A DNA stretch of 64,000 nt from Levilactobacillus acidifarinae DSM 19394 = JCM 15949 (GCF_001434835.1 NZ_AZDV01000015.1:25504-89503); one strand, 5' to 3'; counted from the stretch's first letter, positions 1-9,480 are shown. A program made the numbers and translations. The notes: generated from the sequence alone by a model not told the origin.

Positions 1-1203
1 CTGGGCGAAATTACCCCAGAAAAGGGTGCCTTGATTCAACAAGCCATCGACGAACTGTTGGCCTTAAGCGACGAAGACTTACGTAAGGACTTCCCACTGC
101 GCGTTTACCAAACGGGTTCTGGGACGCAAACCAACATGAACACCAACGAAGTCGTCGCCAACAAGGCAATGCAGATCAATCCCGACATCGAAGTGTTACC
201 TAACGACGATGTCAACCATGGTCAAAGTTCTAACGATATTTTCCCAACGGCCATGAACATTACGGCCAGTGTCGCCGTTCAAGAATTGGAAAAGGCGGCG
301 CAACACTTGATCGACGAATTAACCGCTAAGCAAAAGGAATACTGGCGCGTGGTTAAGATCGGCCGGACCCACTTACAAGACGCTACGCCATTAACCTTTG
401 GCCAAGAAGTCAGTGGTTGGGCCAGTGCCATCCAACACGACCTGGACTACTTGAAGTCCTTAGACCCAACCTTATTGGAATTAGCCATGGGTGGGACCGC
501 CGTTGGGACTGGCTTAAACGCCGCTCCCGGCTTCGCCGAAGAAATTGCCAAGAAGATGACCAAGGTTTACGGGCCACAATTCACGGCTGACTCCAACAAG
601 TTCTACGGCTTGGCTCACCATTCTGGCTTAGACGTAGTTCACGGGGCCATGAAGACCTTAGCCGCTGATCTGATGAAGATCGCTAACGATGTTCGGTTCT
701 TAGCTTCCGGTCCCCGGGCCGCTTACGACGAATTGAACATTCCGGCCAACGAACCCGGCTCTTCCATCATGCCTGGTAAGGTCAACCCGACCCAAGCCGA
801 AGCCATCACTATGGCGGCCGCACGGGTCATGGGGAACGATGTAACGGTCACGGTTGCTTCATCTCAAGGGAACTTTGAAATGAACGTTTACAAGCCCGTT
901 CTAATCGACGCCTTCCTGGAATCCGCTGAATTACTGCGCGGGACCATGATGGGCTTCGCCGACAAGATGATCCACGGCATGACGGTCAACGCCAAGCGGA
1001 TGGAAGAACTCGTCGACAACTCCCTGATGACGGTCACGGCCCTTTCCCCACACATTGGGTACCACGACAGTGCCAAGATTGCCCAAGCCGCTGACAAGGC
1101 CGGCACAACCTTGAAGGAAGCCGCCGTTAAGTCCGGTAAGGTTTCCGCCGAAGACTTCGACAAGTGGGTTGATCCGCTGAAGATGACCAACATCGATCGT
1201 TAA
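1..1203 (+). CDS. fumC: Class II fumarate hydratase, 5' end cut by window edge
   Basis: Interconverts fumarate and malate in the cytosol without an iron-sulfur cluster. The frame is open from base 1 and ends with TAA at 1201-1203, so 400 codons are visible and roughly the first 60 residues of a typical ~460-residue FumC lie outside the window. Visible family motifs are TGSGTQTNMN (from about nt 112), GQSSNDIFPTA (about nt 223), GRTHLQDATP (361-390), which carries a conserved histidine, and the fumarase/aspartase signature GSSIMPGKVNP (about 757-789). Downstream on the same strand are a flavin reductase-like gene and a fumarate reductase flavoprotein, which suggests fumarase feeds a malate-to-succinate reductive branch. 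No promoter or terminator is evident in 1204-1312. Identification is secure; the true start cannot be seen. Confidence 0.96.
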   Translation: MGEITPEKGALIQQAIDELLALSDEDLRKDFPLRVYQTGSGTQTNMNTNEVVANKAMQINPDIEVLPNDDVNHGQSSNDIFPTAMNITASVAVQELEKAAQHLIDELTAKQKEYWRVVKIGRTHLQDATPLTFGQEVSGWASAIQHDLDYLKSLDPTLLELAMGGTAVGTGLNAAPGFAEEIAKKMTKVYGPQFTADSNKFYGLAHHSGLDVVHGAMKTLAADLMKIANDVRFLASGPRAAYDELNIPANEPGSSIMPGKVNPTQAEAITMAAARVMGNDVTVTVASSQGNFEMNVYKPVLIDAFLESAELLRGTMMGFADKMIHGMTVNAKRMEELVDNSLMTVTALSPHIGYHDSAKIAQAADKAGTTLKEAAVKSGKVSAEDFDKWVDPLKMTNIDR

Positions 1204-1312
1204 TTTTAAAAAATAGCATGTTGACAGGACTGGTCGTCGTGAAGGGTAACGGACTTTGCGGGGGCCAATCTGTCCGAGAAACTTATTAGAGAGAATTGAG
1301 AGGATTTAACGT

Positions 1313-1879
1313 ATGACTAAGCCACACTTTATCGCCCTAGTAGGCACGAACGCCGATTTTTCTTACAACCGCATCTTATTGCAGTTCATGAGCCGGACCT
1401 TTACGGAACAGGCCGAAATCGAGGTTCGCGAAATCGCGGATATTCCGTTGTTTAACGAAAATCAAATGAAGAACCCGCCCGTCAGTGTGACGGCCTTGAG
1501 CGCCGCCATCGATGCGGCCGACGGGGTCATCATTGCCTCCCCCGAGTACGATCACGCGATTCCTGCCGCGTTAAAGAGTGTCTTGGAATGGCTATCGAGT
1601 GCGACCCATCCGTTCAAAAACAAGCCAGTGATGGTGGTCGGGACTTCTTACGGGGTCCAAGGAACGGTGCGTGCCCAGACCAACTTACGCCAAGTCCTCG
1701 ATGCACCGGGCGTGCAAGCCTGCGTGTTGCCGGGTAACGAATTCATGTTACCCACGGTCAAAGACAAATTTGACCAACAGGGCCAACTGGTCGACGACCG
1801 TAGCGTGAGTTTCTTAGGCCAATGCCTCGAAAACTTCGTGCAGTTCGCCGCCATCAAACCCGTCTCCGTTAGCGCCTAA
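1313..1879 (+). CDS. NADPH-dependent FMN reductase family protein
   Basis: A 188-residue flavodoxin-like protein of the NADPH-dependent FMN reductase family, expected to be cytosolic and to pass electrons from NAD(P)H to FMN or to a flavoprotein partner. The N-terminal beta strand and phosphate-binding segment FIALVGTNADFSYNR (residues 6-20) and the family motif SPEYDHAIPAALKSVLEW (76-93) are visible, followed by VMVVGTSYGVQG. GAGAGGA precedes the ATG. It ends 25 bases before the fumarate reductase-like gene, so the two are very probably co-transcribed. From this neighbourhood I infer that it may supply reducing power to that enzyme, but azo- or quinone-reductase activity fits the family equally well. 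Confidence 0.85.
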   Translation: MTKPHFIALVGTNADFSYNRILLQFMSRTFTEQAEIEVREIADIPLFNENQMKNPPVSVTALSAAIDAADGVIIASPEYDHAIPAALKSVLEWLSSATHPFKNKPVMVVGTSYGVQGTVRAQTNLRQVLDAPGVQACVLPGNEFMLPTVKDKFDQQGQLVDDRSVSFLGQCLENFVQFAAIKPVSVSA

Positions 1880-1904
1880 CCTGACTACGAAAGGAAAATC
1901 CCTT

Positions 1905-3299
1905 ATGGCAGAAAAATTCCAATTTGTACCAACTGATTTAGCTGACTTAAAAGATCGTTATGATCTCGTTGTGATTGGTTCCGGTGGGACCGGGCTAGTT
2001 GCCGCAATGCAAGCCCACGAATTAGGCTTGAAACCGGTCGTCTTAGAAAAGATGCCGAAGTTAGGCGGGAACACCACCCGGGCCTCATCCGGGATGAACG
2101 CCGCGGAAACCAACGTTCAACTCCACAATCACGTGGTGGACAGTTTTGAAGAGTTCTACGCCGACACCTTCAAGGGTGGGGGCCAACTCAACAATCCCGA
2201 GATGTTACGGTACTTCACCAGTCACAGTGCCTTAGCCATCGACTGGTTAGCCGATCACGGCATCGTCTTGGATGACTTGACGGTCACCGGTGGGATGCAA
2301 AAGAAGCGGACCCACCGGCCAAGTTCCATGGCCCCAATTGGGGGCTTCTTGGTTACCGAACTGTTGAAGCAGGTTCAAGCCGAAAAGATTCCGGTCTTTA
2401 CTAACGTGACGGTTACGAAACTGAACTTAACCAACGATAAGGTTACCGGAGTGACGGTGAAGGACGAACAGGCGGATGGCGTGCAAATCGCTGCCGACGC
2501 CGTTGTTCTGGCCACCGGTGGTTTCGGGGCCAACCAGAAGCTGATCGGTAAATACCGGGAAGACTTGGTCGGCTACAACACCACCAACCAACCCGGCGCG
2601 ACCGGCGACGGGATCGAATTGGCCACGGCTGCTGGAGCGGCCTTGGTTGACATGGACCAGATCCAAGTTCACCCAACGGTCCAACAAGACACCGACCACG
2701 CTTTCCTGATTGGGGAAGCAGTCCGGGGTGAAGGCGCCATTCTGGTGGGGGCCGATGGGCAACGGTTCGTCAACGAACTGGATACCCGGAAGAACGTCAC
2801 CAACGCCATCAACCAACTCCCGGAAAAGAGTGCTTACCTGATCTTTGATACGGGGATTCGCTCCCGGGTCAAGGCTGTGGAATTCTACGACCACATTGGG
2901 CTGGTCAAGCACGGTGACAGCATTGCCGACTTAGCGACGACCCTGAACATGGATGCCGACACGTTGTCCAGTACCGTGGCGACCTGGAACCAGGCCGTTG
3001 CGGACCAAAACGATACGGACTTCGGCCGGAACATGGGGATGGATCGCGACATCGCGGCTGGCCCATTCTTCGCCATTCACATTGCGCCCGCCATTCACTA
3101 CACCATGGGTGGGATCAAGATCAACGCCCAAACCCAAGTCCTCAAGGCAGACGGTACCACGTTAAGCGGGCTGTTCGCTGCCGGTGAAGTGGCCGGTGGG
3201 TTACACGGAAACAACCGGATCGGTGGGAACTCCATCGCCGAAACGGTGGTCTTTGGTCGTCAAGCCGGAGAACAAGTTTACACATATTTGAAAGACTAG
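1905..3299 (+). CDS. Flavocytochrome-c-type fumarate reductase, FAD domain only
   Basis: A 464-residue FAD-dependent oxidoreductase of the fumarate reductase/succinate dehydrogenase flavoprotein superfamily. The Rossmann motif GSGGTGL is at 25-31 and ATGGFG at 203-208. The four residues that bind or protonate fumarate in Shewanella flavocytochrome c3 have counterparts: His256 (QVHPT), Arg274 (EAVRGEGAIL), His398 (HYTMGG) and Arg438 (GNNRIGGNS). There is no signal peptide, no haem CxxCH motif and no FMN-binding domain, so this is a soluble, cytosolic version needing an external electron donor; the FMN reductase-like protein just upstream is the obvious candidate. With fumC next door it probably makes succinate as an electron sink. 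Urocanate reductase-like substrates are possible. Start chosen after GAAAGGA. Confidence 0.87.
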   Translation: MAEKFQFVPTDLADLKDRYDLVVIGSGGTGLVAAMQAHELGLKPVVLEKMPKLGGNTTRASSGMNAAETNVQLHNHVVDSFEEFYADTFKGGGQLNNPEMLRYFTSHSALAIDWLADHGIVLDDLTVTGGMQKKRTHRPSSMAPIGGFLVTELLKQVQAEKIPVFTNVTVTKLNLTNDKVTGVTVKDEQADGVQIAADAVVLATGGFGANQKLIGKYREDLVGYNTTNQPGATGDGIELATAAGAALVDMDQIQVHPTVQQDTDHAFLIGEAVRGEGAILVGADGQRFVNELDTRKNVTNAINQLPEKSAYLIFDTGIRSRVKAVEFYDHIGLVKHGDSIADLATTLNMDADTLSSTVATWNQAVADQNDTDFGRNMGMDRDIAAGPFFAIHIAPAIHYTMGGIKINAQTQVLKADGTTLSGLFAAGEVAGGLHGNNRIGGNSIAETVVFGRQAGEQVYTYLKD

Positions 3300-3393
3300 T
3301 TAGATCAGAAACGAGTCTCATAAATAGTTCCGATTCAGTCGTGACCATTTGCTAAGAGAGAAGTTTCAACACATAGAATAGTGGGGCACTATC

Positions 3394-4812
3394 ATGACAT
3401 TGGAAAAAGTAAAGTATAAGAAGTTTATATTGCCACTGCTGATTGGGTTAATCATATGGTTTGCATCACCAGTGAAGCCCGCCAGCGTGTCGATGGCTGC
3501 TTGGCACATGTTTGCCATCTTCGTGGCGACCATCATTGGGTGTATCACCCAACCGTTGCCAATCGCCGGGGTCGCGTTAGTCGGCTTCGTCCTGACCGTT
3601 TTGTTAAACATCGTGCCAATGGATGTGGCCGTTACCGGTTTTGGGAACAAGACCGTTTGGCTGATCGTCATGGCCTACTGTCTGTCACGTGGGTTCGTGA
3701 AGACGGGGTTAGGTCGCCGGATCGCGTTACTCTTCGTGCGGTTGTTCGGGAAAAAGACGTTAGGCTTGGCTTACTCGTTAGTCGGGGTCGATTTGATCCT
3801 GTCACCAGCGACGCCAAGTAACACCGCCCGTGCCGGGGGGATCGTTTACCCGATCCTGGAATCCTTAGCCAAGACCTTTGGGTCCGATCCTAAGGACGGC
3901 ACGGAACGAAAGATGGGGTCGTTTTTGACCTTCGTTGAATTCCACGGGAACATCATCACGTCCGGGATGTTTATGACGGCCATGGCGCCAAACCTGTTAG
4001 CCGTTTCCTTGGCTAAAGCTGCGCACGTCAACATTACCTGGATGAGTTGGTTCTTAGCCGGCTTAGTTCCCGGGATCATCAGTCTGTTAGTTGTTCCATT
4101 CTTGATTTACAAGATGTACCCACCTGAAATCAAGGATTCTCCGAACGCCAAAAACTGGGCCGACGGTGAATTGACCGACATGGGACCAATGAGCGTTGCT
4201 GAAAAGATTATGACCGGTGTGTTCATTGGGGCATTGTTACTCTGGATTTTATCAAGCTTCATCGGCATCGACGCTGCGACGGTGGCCTTCTTAGCCGTTG
4301 CTGTGCTGGTCGTTTGTGGGGTCTTATCCGTTAGTGATATTCTCCATGAAACGGGTGCTTGGAGTACCTTGATCTGGTTCTCCATCCTGATCTTCATGGC
4401 CAATGAATTAACCGCCTTAGGGTTCATTCCTTGGTTATCGAAGGCCTTGGGTGGAAGCTTACACGGCATGAACTGGGGCATTGTCTTAGCCATTCTGTTG
4501 GTCTTCTACTTCTACTCTCACTACCTGTTCGCCAGTGGGACGGCCCACGTCAGTGCCATGTATGCGGCACTGTTAGGGGTTGCCATCGCTGCGGGTGTAC
4601 CGCCAATGTTAGCCGCAACGCTGTTAGCAATGTGTGGGGCGCTTTACAGTTCCACTTCTCACTACGCAAGTGGTCCAGCGACATTACTGTTTGGGACCGG
4701 CTACGTGAAGCAAGCCGATTGGTGGCGGATGAATGCCATCTTGGGTGTCTTCTACATCGTGGTTTGGTTCGGAATTGGGGCCTTATGGACCAAGGTTCTG
4801 GGCTTCTGGTAA
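3394..4812 (+). CDS. DASS-family di/tricarboxylate transporter
   Basis: A 472-residue polytopic membrane protein of the divalent anion:sodium symporter (DASS/CitT-like) family, predicted to move citrate, malate, fumarate, succinate or tartrate across the cell membrane. Many hydrophobic segments are seen from residue 10 to the C-terminus, consistent with 11-12 helices. The substrate-loop motif SNT at 142-144 (SPATPSNTARAGG) is the family hallmark. It lies between the fumarate reductase gene and citDEF, so it could export succinate in exchange for citrate or malate, as CitT antiport does in enterobacteria; that is inference from family and position. The ribosome binding site is weak (GTGGGG, 10 bases before the ATG). 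A terminator-like hairpin follows at 4833-4870. Confidence 0.86.
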   Translation: MTLEKVKYKKFILPLLIGLIIWFASPVKPASVSMAAWHMFAIFVATIIGCITQPLPIAGVALVGFVLTVLLNIVPMDVAVTGFGNKTVWLIVMAYCLSRGFVKTGLGRRIALLFVRLFGKKTLGLAYSLVGVDLILSPATPSNTARAGGIVYPILESLAKTFGSDPKDGTERKMGSFLTFVEFHGNIITSGMFMTAMAPNLLAVSLAKAAHVNITWMSWFLAGLVPGIISLLVVPFLIYKMYPPEIKDSPNAKNWADGELTDMGPMSVAEKIMTGVFIGALLLWILSSFIGIDAATVAFLAVAVLVVCGVLSVSDILHETGAWSTLIWFSILIFMANELTALGFIPWLSKALGGSLHGMNWGIVLAILLVFYFYSHYLFASGTAHVSAMYAALLGVAIAAGVPPMLAATLLAMCGALYSSTSHYASGPATLLFGTGYVKQADWWRMNAILGVFYIVVWFGIGALWTKVLGFW

Positions 4813-4832
4813 ACTTAAACTGAGTCTAAACG

Positions 4833-4870
4833 AAGGGCTTGGCAGCCGTGTGCTTGCCAGGTCCTTTTTT
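4833..4870 (+). terminator. Rho-independent terminator after the carboxylate transporter
   Basis: An imperfect stem built on TTGGCA...TTGCCA (around 4839-4858) with extra GG/CC pairing is followed by a T6 run at 4865-4870, 20 bases after the transporter stop codon. Confidence 0.7.
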
Positions 4871-4883
4871 GTCGAGTGGTTAG

Positions 4884-5154
4884 CGACTAAGAGGGGGATG
4901 AGTGACTAGCCAACGCTTCCGGACCAGTCAGAAACGGGCTGGGCACGGCTTCAAGCCCAGAAACCAGGTCTTGAAGACCAACCTTTATCTAGGCCGGTAA
5001 AAAAACACCGACCAAGATAAAGTTCACCCCTGAGCTCATTTCTGACTGATCCTCCAGCTCACACTGATTATGACAGTAACTTGAATGCTTTTTTAATTAA
5101 GCCACAACGACTAATGATTACAATCAGTGATTGCGTTTTAAGACAAACCTTAGT
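4884..5154 (+). repeat. Dispersed MITE-like element, copy A
   Basis: One of four related intergenic elements in this window (others near 12904, 41056 and 56446). The core carries inverted segments CCAGTCAGAAACGGGCT (from 4924) and AGCTCATTTCTGACTG (to about 5049), and an inner ACCGGCC-type palindrome around 4992-5012. The right end, TTTTAAGACAAACCTTAGT (5136-5154), is the terminal inverted repeat seen in the other copies; the left end is degenerate, so 4884 is approximate. It lies between the transporter terminator and the citD promoter, in the same orientation as copy C. Confidence 0.75.
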
Positions 5155-5335
5155 CGAAAAATGGTTGGACCATAGTGGACACGATTTTGAGGTTCTGAGT
5201 TAATGATGAATTCACTAGTTTGAATTGATGGCAACCTTGACTTAGTTTTTGTCAGTGACTGATTGGTTCAGATGACGTGGTGACAAAGGGGTGAAATGGG
5301 GCCAAGTTAAAAAATGGACTGGGTTAACTGTTCTT

Positions 5336-5503
5336 GAGCTATTAGCGAAACGGCGCCGACTGGCGTCACTGTAGTGAAATTGATGTTAGTCGGCGTTTTG
5401 GGCCGACTTACATCAAGGTCGAGTTCTCGAGACTCGCGGGGTGGGCGAGGCTTGAGAATCGTGCCCACTACAGTGACGCTTGCTCGGCAGAGTGAAGCGA
5501 GAT
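5336..5503. other. Highly palindromic intergenic segment upstream of citD
   Basis: A 14-bp perfect inverted repeat GCGTCACTGTAGTG (5363-5376) / CACTACAGTGACGC (5466-5479) encloses a second dyad, TGATGT-T-AGTCGGC (5381-5394) / GCCGACT-T-ACATCA (5402-5415), and a third, GTGGGC/GCCCAC at about 5440-5467. It is distinct from the copy-A element just upstream. Together with 4871-4883, 5155-5335 and 5504-5544, where I see no gene, it fills the 874-base gap before citD. It could be a remnant of another small mobile element or a structured RNA; the sequence alone does not decide. Confidence 0.6.
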
Positions 5504-5544
5504 TAACACCCACCCACCATCTGTTGTGAACTTCACAAAAATAA

Positions 5545-5601
5545 TTTAAAAAATGTAAAAATACCAGATATATTTGAATTATTTAAAAAATGAGCTATAA
5601 T
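5545..5601 (+). promoter_or_regulatory. citDEF promoter with predicted CitI site
   Basis: An AT-rich element starts with TTTAAAAAATGTAAAAATA (5545-5563), continues through CCAGA and ATTTGAATT, and ends in TTTAAAAAA. A -35-like TTGAAT (5574-5579) lies inside its right half and a -10 TATAAT is at 5596-5601 (16-base spacing). The same 19-base string, the same five-base gap and the same overlapping TTGAAT occur before mae (see 14389-14448), which points to a shared regulator; CitI is the natural candidate. The transcript would have a leader of about 80 bases before citD. Confidence 0.72.
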
Positions 5602-5686
5602 TAAGTCAGGAAACAAAAGAGTTTTGGGTAGATAACTTCGTGATTATTTACACGATTAGCTGACACTCGTGAAAGGGATGGACTTA

Positions 5687-5980
5687 ATGGAGATTAAGCA
5701 AACAGCATTAGCGGGTACCTTGGAATCTTCCGATATCCAAATCATGTTGAGTAAAGGAACGGACGGGATCAAGATTACTTTGGACTCCGCCGTTGAAAAG
5801 CAATTTGGCGATCAGATTCGCGATTTGATTACTAAGACCTTACAGGCCTTGGATATCACCGCCGCTAACGTCAAAGCCGTGGACAAGGGGGCCCTGGACT
5901 GTGTGATTAAGGCACGGACCATTGCCGCCGCACAACGGGCTTTAGGGACCACCGATCAACCTGCATGGGAGGTATTCTAA
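5687..5980 (+). CDS. citD: Citrate lyase acyl carrier protein (gamma subunit)
   Basis: The 97-residue acyl carrier subunit of citrate lyase, which carries the 2'-(5''-phosphoribosyl)-3'-dephospho-CoA prosthetic group through which acetyl and citryl intermediates are bound. The N-terminus [19 protein letters not shown] matches the family, with Ser14 in the position that is modified in Klebsiella citrate lyase. An in-frame GTG at 5669 would add six residues; I prefer ATG 5687 because GAAAGGG sits 9 bases before it and the length then equals the usual 97. It is the first gene of citDEF, with the citE start codon only two bases after its stop. CitX and CitG, encoded downstream on the other strand, make and attach the cofactor. 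Confidence 0.95.
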   Translation: MEIKQTALAGTLESSDIQIMLSKGTDGIKITLDSAVEKQFGDQIRDLITKTLQALDITAANVKAVDKGALDCVIKARTIAAAQRALGTTDQPAWEVF

Positions 5981-5982
5981 CG

Positions 5983-6897
5983 ATGGCAGAAAATTCAGAA
6001 CGCTTACGCCGGACCATGATGTTTGTACCGGGGAATAACCCCGCAATGGTCAAGGATGCCGGGATCTATGGTGCCGACTCCATTATGTTTGACCTCGAAG
6101 ACGCCGTTTCCTTAGCCGAAAAGGACGCCGCTCGAGTATTAGTCTACGAAGCTTTACAAACCCAAGACTACGAAGGGGCCGAATTGGTCGTCCGGGTAAA
6201 CGGAATCGATACGCCGTTCTACCACGACGACGTGCGGGCCATGGTCAAGGCCGGGATTGACGTGATTCGCCTGCCGAAGGTTGAATCCGCCCAAATGATC
6301 AAGGACTTGGTCAAGGATGTCGCCGCCGCCGAAACCGAATTTGGTCGCGAAGCCGGGTCCACCCACGTGATGGCCGCCATTGAAAGCGCCAAAGGAGTCT
6401 TAAACGCCCCAGCCATTGCCGCCGCTTCCGACCGGATGATCGGGGTCGCCTTATCCGCCGAAGACTACACCACCGACATGAAGACCCACCGGTACCCAGA
6501 CGGGGCCGAACTCGAATTTGCCCGGAACATGGTGCTCCACGCCGCTCGGGCTGCCGGGATTGCCGCCTTCGATACGGTCTTCACCAACATGGACGACACG
6601 GAAGGCTTCTACCGCGAAACCCGTTACATTCACCAACTTGGGTTTGACGGGAAGTCGCTGGTCAACCCACGGCAGATCAAGATGGTCAACAGCGTCTACG
6701 AACCAACGGCTAAGGAAATCGCCAACGCTCGTAACGTGATTAACGCCATCGCCGAAGCTAAATTAAAGGGTTCTGGGGTCATCTCCATGAACGGTCAAAT
6801 GGTTGACCGTCCAGTAGTTTTGCGGGCCCAACGCGTGATGCGGTTAGCCAAAGCGTCGCACTTAGTTGATGAGGAGGGTAATGATATTGAAGAATAA
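5983..6897 (+). CDS. citE: Citrate lyase beta subunit (citryl-ACP lyase)
   Basis: The 304-residue beta subunit, a TIM-barrel enzyme of the HpcH/HpaI-CitE family that splits citryl-S-ACP into acetyl-S-ACP and oxaloacetate. Visible motifs are [11 protein letters not shown] (10-20), [10 protein letters not shown] (33-42), where the acidic residues bind Mg2+, VRVNG, and AAIESAKG. The start ATG 5983 is preceded by GGGAGG inside the end of citD; an ATG at 5965 in the same frame would overlap citD by 16 bases and lacks a better site. It overlaps citF by 17 bases, which indicates translational coupling within the citDEF operon. Confidence 0.95.
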   Translation: MAENSERLRRTMMFVPGNNPAMVKDAGIYGADSIMFDLEDAVSLAEKDAARVLVYEALQTQDYEGAELVVRVNGIDTPFYHDDVRAMVKAGIDVIRLPKVESAQMIKDLVKDVAAAETEFGREAGSTHVMAAIESAKGVLNAPAIAAASDRMIGVALSAEDYTTDMKTHRYPDGAELEFARNMVLHAARAAGIAAFDTVFTNMDDTEGFYRETRYIHQLGFDGKSLVNPRQIKMVNSVYEPTAKEIANARNVINAIAEAKLKGSGVISMNGQMVDRPVVLRAQRVMRLAKASHLVDEEGNDIEE

Positions 6898-8425
6898 TGT
6901 AAACCGGACCCTGTCCGACGACTTGATGGCCAAACTCGACTACAAGCCATACACCTCAACTGAAATTGGCAATCCCGAAATCCAACGGGTTGCGCCTAAA
7001 GTTCACGTTTCCACGGGGAACGACAAGGTGGTTGATTCCATCGAAGACGTGGTCAAGGCCACGGTCAAAGATGGCATGACCATCTCGTTTCACCACCACT
7101 TCCGTAACGGGGACTACGTCTTTAACAAAGTGATGCGGGTCATCATCGACGCCGGCATCAAGAACCTGACCTTAGCACCATCGTCTTTGACCGGTGTGAT
7201 GAACGACATGGTGATCGAAGCCATCAAGGCCGGGACCATCACCAACATCACTAGCTCCGGGATGCGCGGGTCTTTAGGGGACTTCGTGTCTCACGGTGGT
7301 TTAAAGAACCCCGTGATCTTCCGGTCTCACGGCAACCGGGCGCGGGCCATCGAACACGGCGATATCAAGATCGACGTGGCCTTCCTCGGGGTACCGAATG
7401 CCGATAAATTAGGGAACGCCAACGGGATGGCCGGTAAAGCCGTCTTTGGGTCTCTGGGGTACGCCTTAATGGACGCCCAATACGCCGACAACGTGGTGCT
7501 GTTGACCGATAACCTGGTCGACTACCCGAACACGCCAGCTTCCATCAAGCAGACCCAAGTGGACTACGTGGTTCAAGTTGACGAAGTCGGTGATCCTGAT
7601 AAAATTGGATCAGGGGCAACTCGGTTCACCAAGGACCCGAAGGAATTGAAGATCGCCGGGATGGTTAATGACGTGATTACGCATTCACCATACTTCAAGG
7701 ACGGCTTCTCATTCCAGACCGGTTCCGGTGGTGCTGCTTTGGCCGTGACGCGTTACCTGCGTGAAGCCATGATTGCCAACAAGATTACCGCTTCCTTCGC
7801 TTTGGGTGGCATTACCAAGCCAACTACCGACCTCTTAAAGGAAGGCTTAGTTCGTCGGGTCATGGACGTGCAAGACTTCGATAAGGGTGCCGCTGACTCG
7901 ATGCAATCTAACCCGAACCAACAAGAAATTGACGCTTCCTGGTATGCCGATCCCGACAACAAGGGCGCCATGGTCGACCAACTCGACGTGGCCATCCTGA
8001 GTGCCTTGGAAATCGACACCAAGTTCAACGTTAACGTCATGACCGGTTCGGACGGTGTGATTCGGGGGGCCGTGGGTGGTCACCAAGACGCCGCCACCAG
8101 CAAACTGACCATCATCTCCGCACCGTTAGTTCGGGGTCGGATTGCCACCATCGTGCCCGATGTCACGACCGTCGTGACCCCCGGTGACTCGATCGACGTG
8201 GTCGTGACCGAAGTTGGGATTGCCATCAACCCTAAGCGCAAGGACTTAATCGCCTGCCTGAGCAACATTCCGGGTGTCCCCGTCTTCACGATTGAAGACT
8301 TACAAAAACTTGCCGAAAAGAAAGTGGGCACCCCGAAGCCTCTTGAATTCACCGACCGGACCGTTGCCATGGTGGAATACCGTGACGGCAGTATCATCGA
8401 CGAAATCAAGGAAGTTAAGGACTAA
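6881..8425 (+). CDS. citF: Citrate lyase alpha subunit (citrate:acetyl-ACP transferase)
   Basis: The ~514-residue alpha subunit, which exchanges the acetyl group on the CitD cofactor for citrate, releasing acetate. Family-typical segments include [17 protein letters not shown], the [13 protein letters not shown] stretch and [16 protein letters not shown] at 6871-6878 lies only three bases before ATG 6881 and eight before an in-frame TTG at 6887 (second start candidate, giving MKNNVNRT). Frames opening further upstream (6866) would run deep into citE. It completes the CitDEF complex; a LysR-type regulator begins 30 bases later without an intervening terminator. Confidence 0.94.
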   Translation: MILKNNVNRTLSDDLMAKLDYKPYTSTEIGNPEIQRVAPKVHVSTGNDKVVDSIEDVVKATVKDGMTISFHHHFRNGDYVFNKVMRVIIDAGIKNLTLAPSSLTGVMNDMVIEAIKAGTITNITSSGMRGSLGDFVSHGGLKNPVIFRSHGNRARAIEHGDIKIDVAFLGVPNADKLGNANGMAGKAVFGSLGYALMDAQYADNVVLLTDNLVDYPNTPASIKQTQVDYVVQVDEVGDPDKIGSGATRFTKDPKELKIAGMVNDVITHSPYFKDGFSFQTGSGGAALAVTRYLREAMIANKITASFALGGITKPTTDLLKEGLVRRVMDVQDFDKGAADSMQSNPNQQEIDASWYADPDNKGAMVDQLDVAILSALEIDTKFNVNVMTGSDGVIRGAVGGHQDAATSKLTIISAPLVRGRIATIVPDVTTVVTPGDSIDVVVTEVGIAINPKRKDLIACLSNIPGVPVFTIEDLQKLAEKKVGTPKPLEFTDRTVAMVEYRDGSIIDEIKEVKD

Positions 8426-8455
8426 CCTCTTTGTTTGGCAGATGGGGGCAGCATA

Positions 8456-9349
8456 GTGAATACACGAGACTTAGCCTATTTCTCAGCGTTGGTGGAGTTG
8501 AAGAACTACACCGCCGTTGCCGCACGTTTCTCGGTCAGCCAACCCACCATTACGGTGGCGGTCAAGCGACTGGAAACGGAATTTAACGCCACGTTGGTCC
8601 AACGCGACCGCGCTCATAACACGTTGACCATCACCCGACCGGGGTTGATGCTCTATCAACGCGCGCAGATGGTGTTAAAGGACTTGGACTTAGCACACAG
8701 CGAGGTCCAACGCGCGGACCAATCCACGATTCGTTTCGGCATGCCGCCCATCATCGGGACCCTGTGGTTTCCGTTGGTGGCGGGGGAATTATTCTCCCGG
8801 GGGCTGTTAAAGTACGTGGAGACCTTGGAAATGGGGTCGGGGTACTTACTCCAGGAGTTGCTGGCCGGCAAAATCGACGTGGCGTTACTGGGGTCGGTTC
8901 GTCCGCTCAATGAACGCGGCCTCGATGCCACGTTGTTGGGGGCCCACGAGTTTCGGGCGCTGGTTAGCCCGGAACACCGCTTGGCGACCCGTAAACGGAT
9001 TGCGTTTGCGGAACTGGCTAACGAGAACTTCATCTCGTTAACGGGCAAGTTCGTGCATCCCCAGGCGTTACGCGACTACAGTCAGTTTGCGGGGTTTGAC
9101 CCGCGCATCGTGTACAACACGCCCAACATCTCGCTGATTAAGGCGTTGGTGGCCTCCGGGTTCGGTGTCAGCCTGATCGTGGGCGACACCGTCAACTCTA
9201 GCGATAAAGTCGTGGCTTTACGCTTGAGCGACCCGGTCGCCGACCGCTTTAACATGTCGTTGGTCGTGCGCAAGAACTTCTTGCCTAACGAGATCCAACG
9301 CGAGTTTATCAGCGTGTTGTTCGGGCTGCGCCACCATCATGAAGATTAA
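8456..9349 (+). CDS. LysR-family transcriptional regulator of the citrate locus
   Basis: A 297-residue LysR-type regulator: winged helix-turn-helix in residues 1-60 (MNTRDLAYFSAL... ARFSVSQPTITVAVKRLE) and a two-lobed effector-binding domain in the rest. I chose GTG 8456 because GGGGG lies 8 bases upstream and the protein then starts with MNTRDL, like MleR of lactococci; an upstream in-frame TTG (8435) has no ribosome binding site. It is the last gene of the citDEF transcription unit. The family and context suggest control of citrate or malate genes, with a carboxylate as effector, but which promoter it acts on is unknown, since the locus also encodes CitI. A clear terminator follows. Confidence 0.88.
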   Translation: MNTRDLAYFSALVELKNYTAVAARFSVSQPTITVAVKRLETEFNATLVQRDRAHNTLTITRPGLMLYQRAQMVLKDLDLAHSEVQRADQSTIRFGMPPIIGTLWFPLVAGELFSRGLLKYVETLEMGSGYLLQELLAGKIDVALLGSVRPLNERGLDATLLGAHEFRALVSPEHRLATRKRIAFAELANENFISLTGKFVHPQALRDYSQFAGFDPRIVYNTPNISLIKALVASGFGVSLIVGDTVNSSDKVVALRLSDPVADRFNMSLVVRKNFLPNEIQREFISVLFGLRHHHED

Positions 9350-9361
9350 TAAAGTGTAAGT

Positions 9362-9402
9362 AAAAACCCGTTTACTGGCGTTGGCCGGTGGACGGGGTTT
9401 TT
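9362..9402 (+). terminator. Terminator of the citDEF-lysR unit
   Basis: AAAAACCCGT at the left and ACGGGGTTTTT at the right pair around a ~20-base loop that itself can fold (TGGC/GCCGG); the right arm ends in a T run. It lies 13 bases after the lysR stop. Confidence 0.85.
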
Positions 9403-9424
9403 GTGTAATGGGGGAATTTAACGC

Positions 9425-9453
9425 TTGTTTCCGCCGGGGGCGCGGCCTATAAT
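9425..9453 (+). promoter_or_regulatory. Promoter of the 9481 gene
   Basis: TTGTTT (9425-9430), 17 bases, TATAAT (9448-9453). The gene starts 28 bases downstream. Confidence 0.65.
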
Positions 9454-9480
9454 CAGACTAATTTCAAAGGGCGTGATCGG

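Noticed and set aside
2427..2912. 161-codon minus-strand frame opposite the fumarate reductase gene
   Set aside because: Typical antisense shadow of a GC-rich coding gene; no family features or ribosome binding site.
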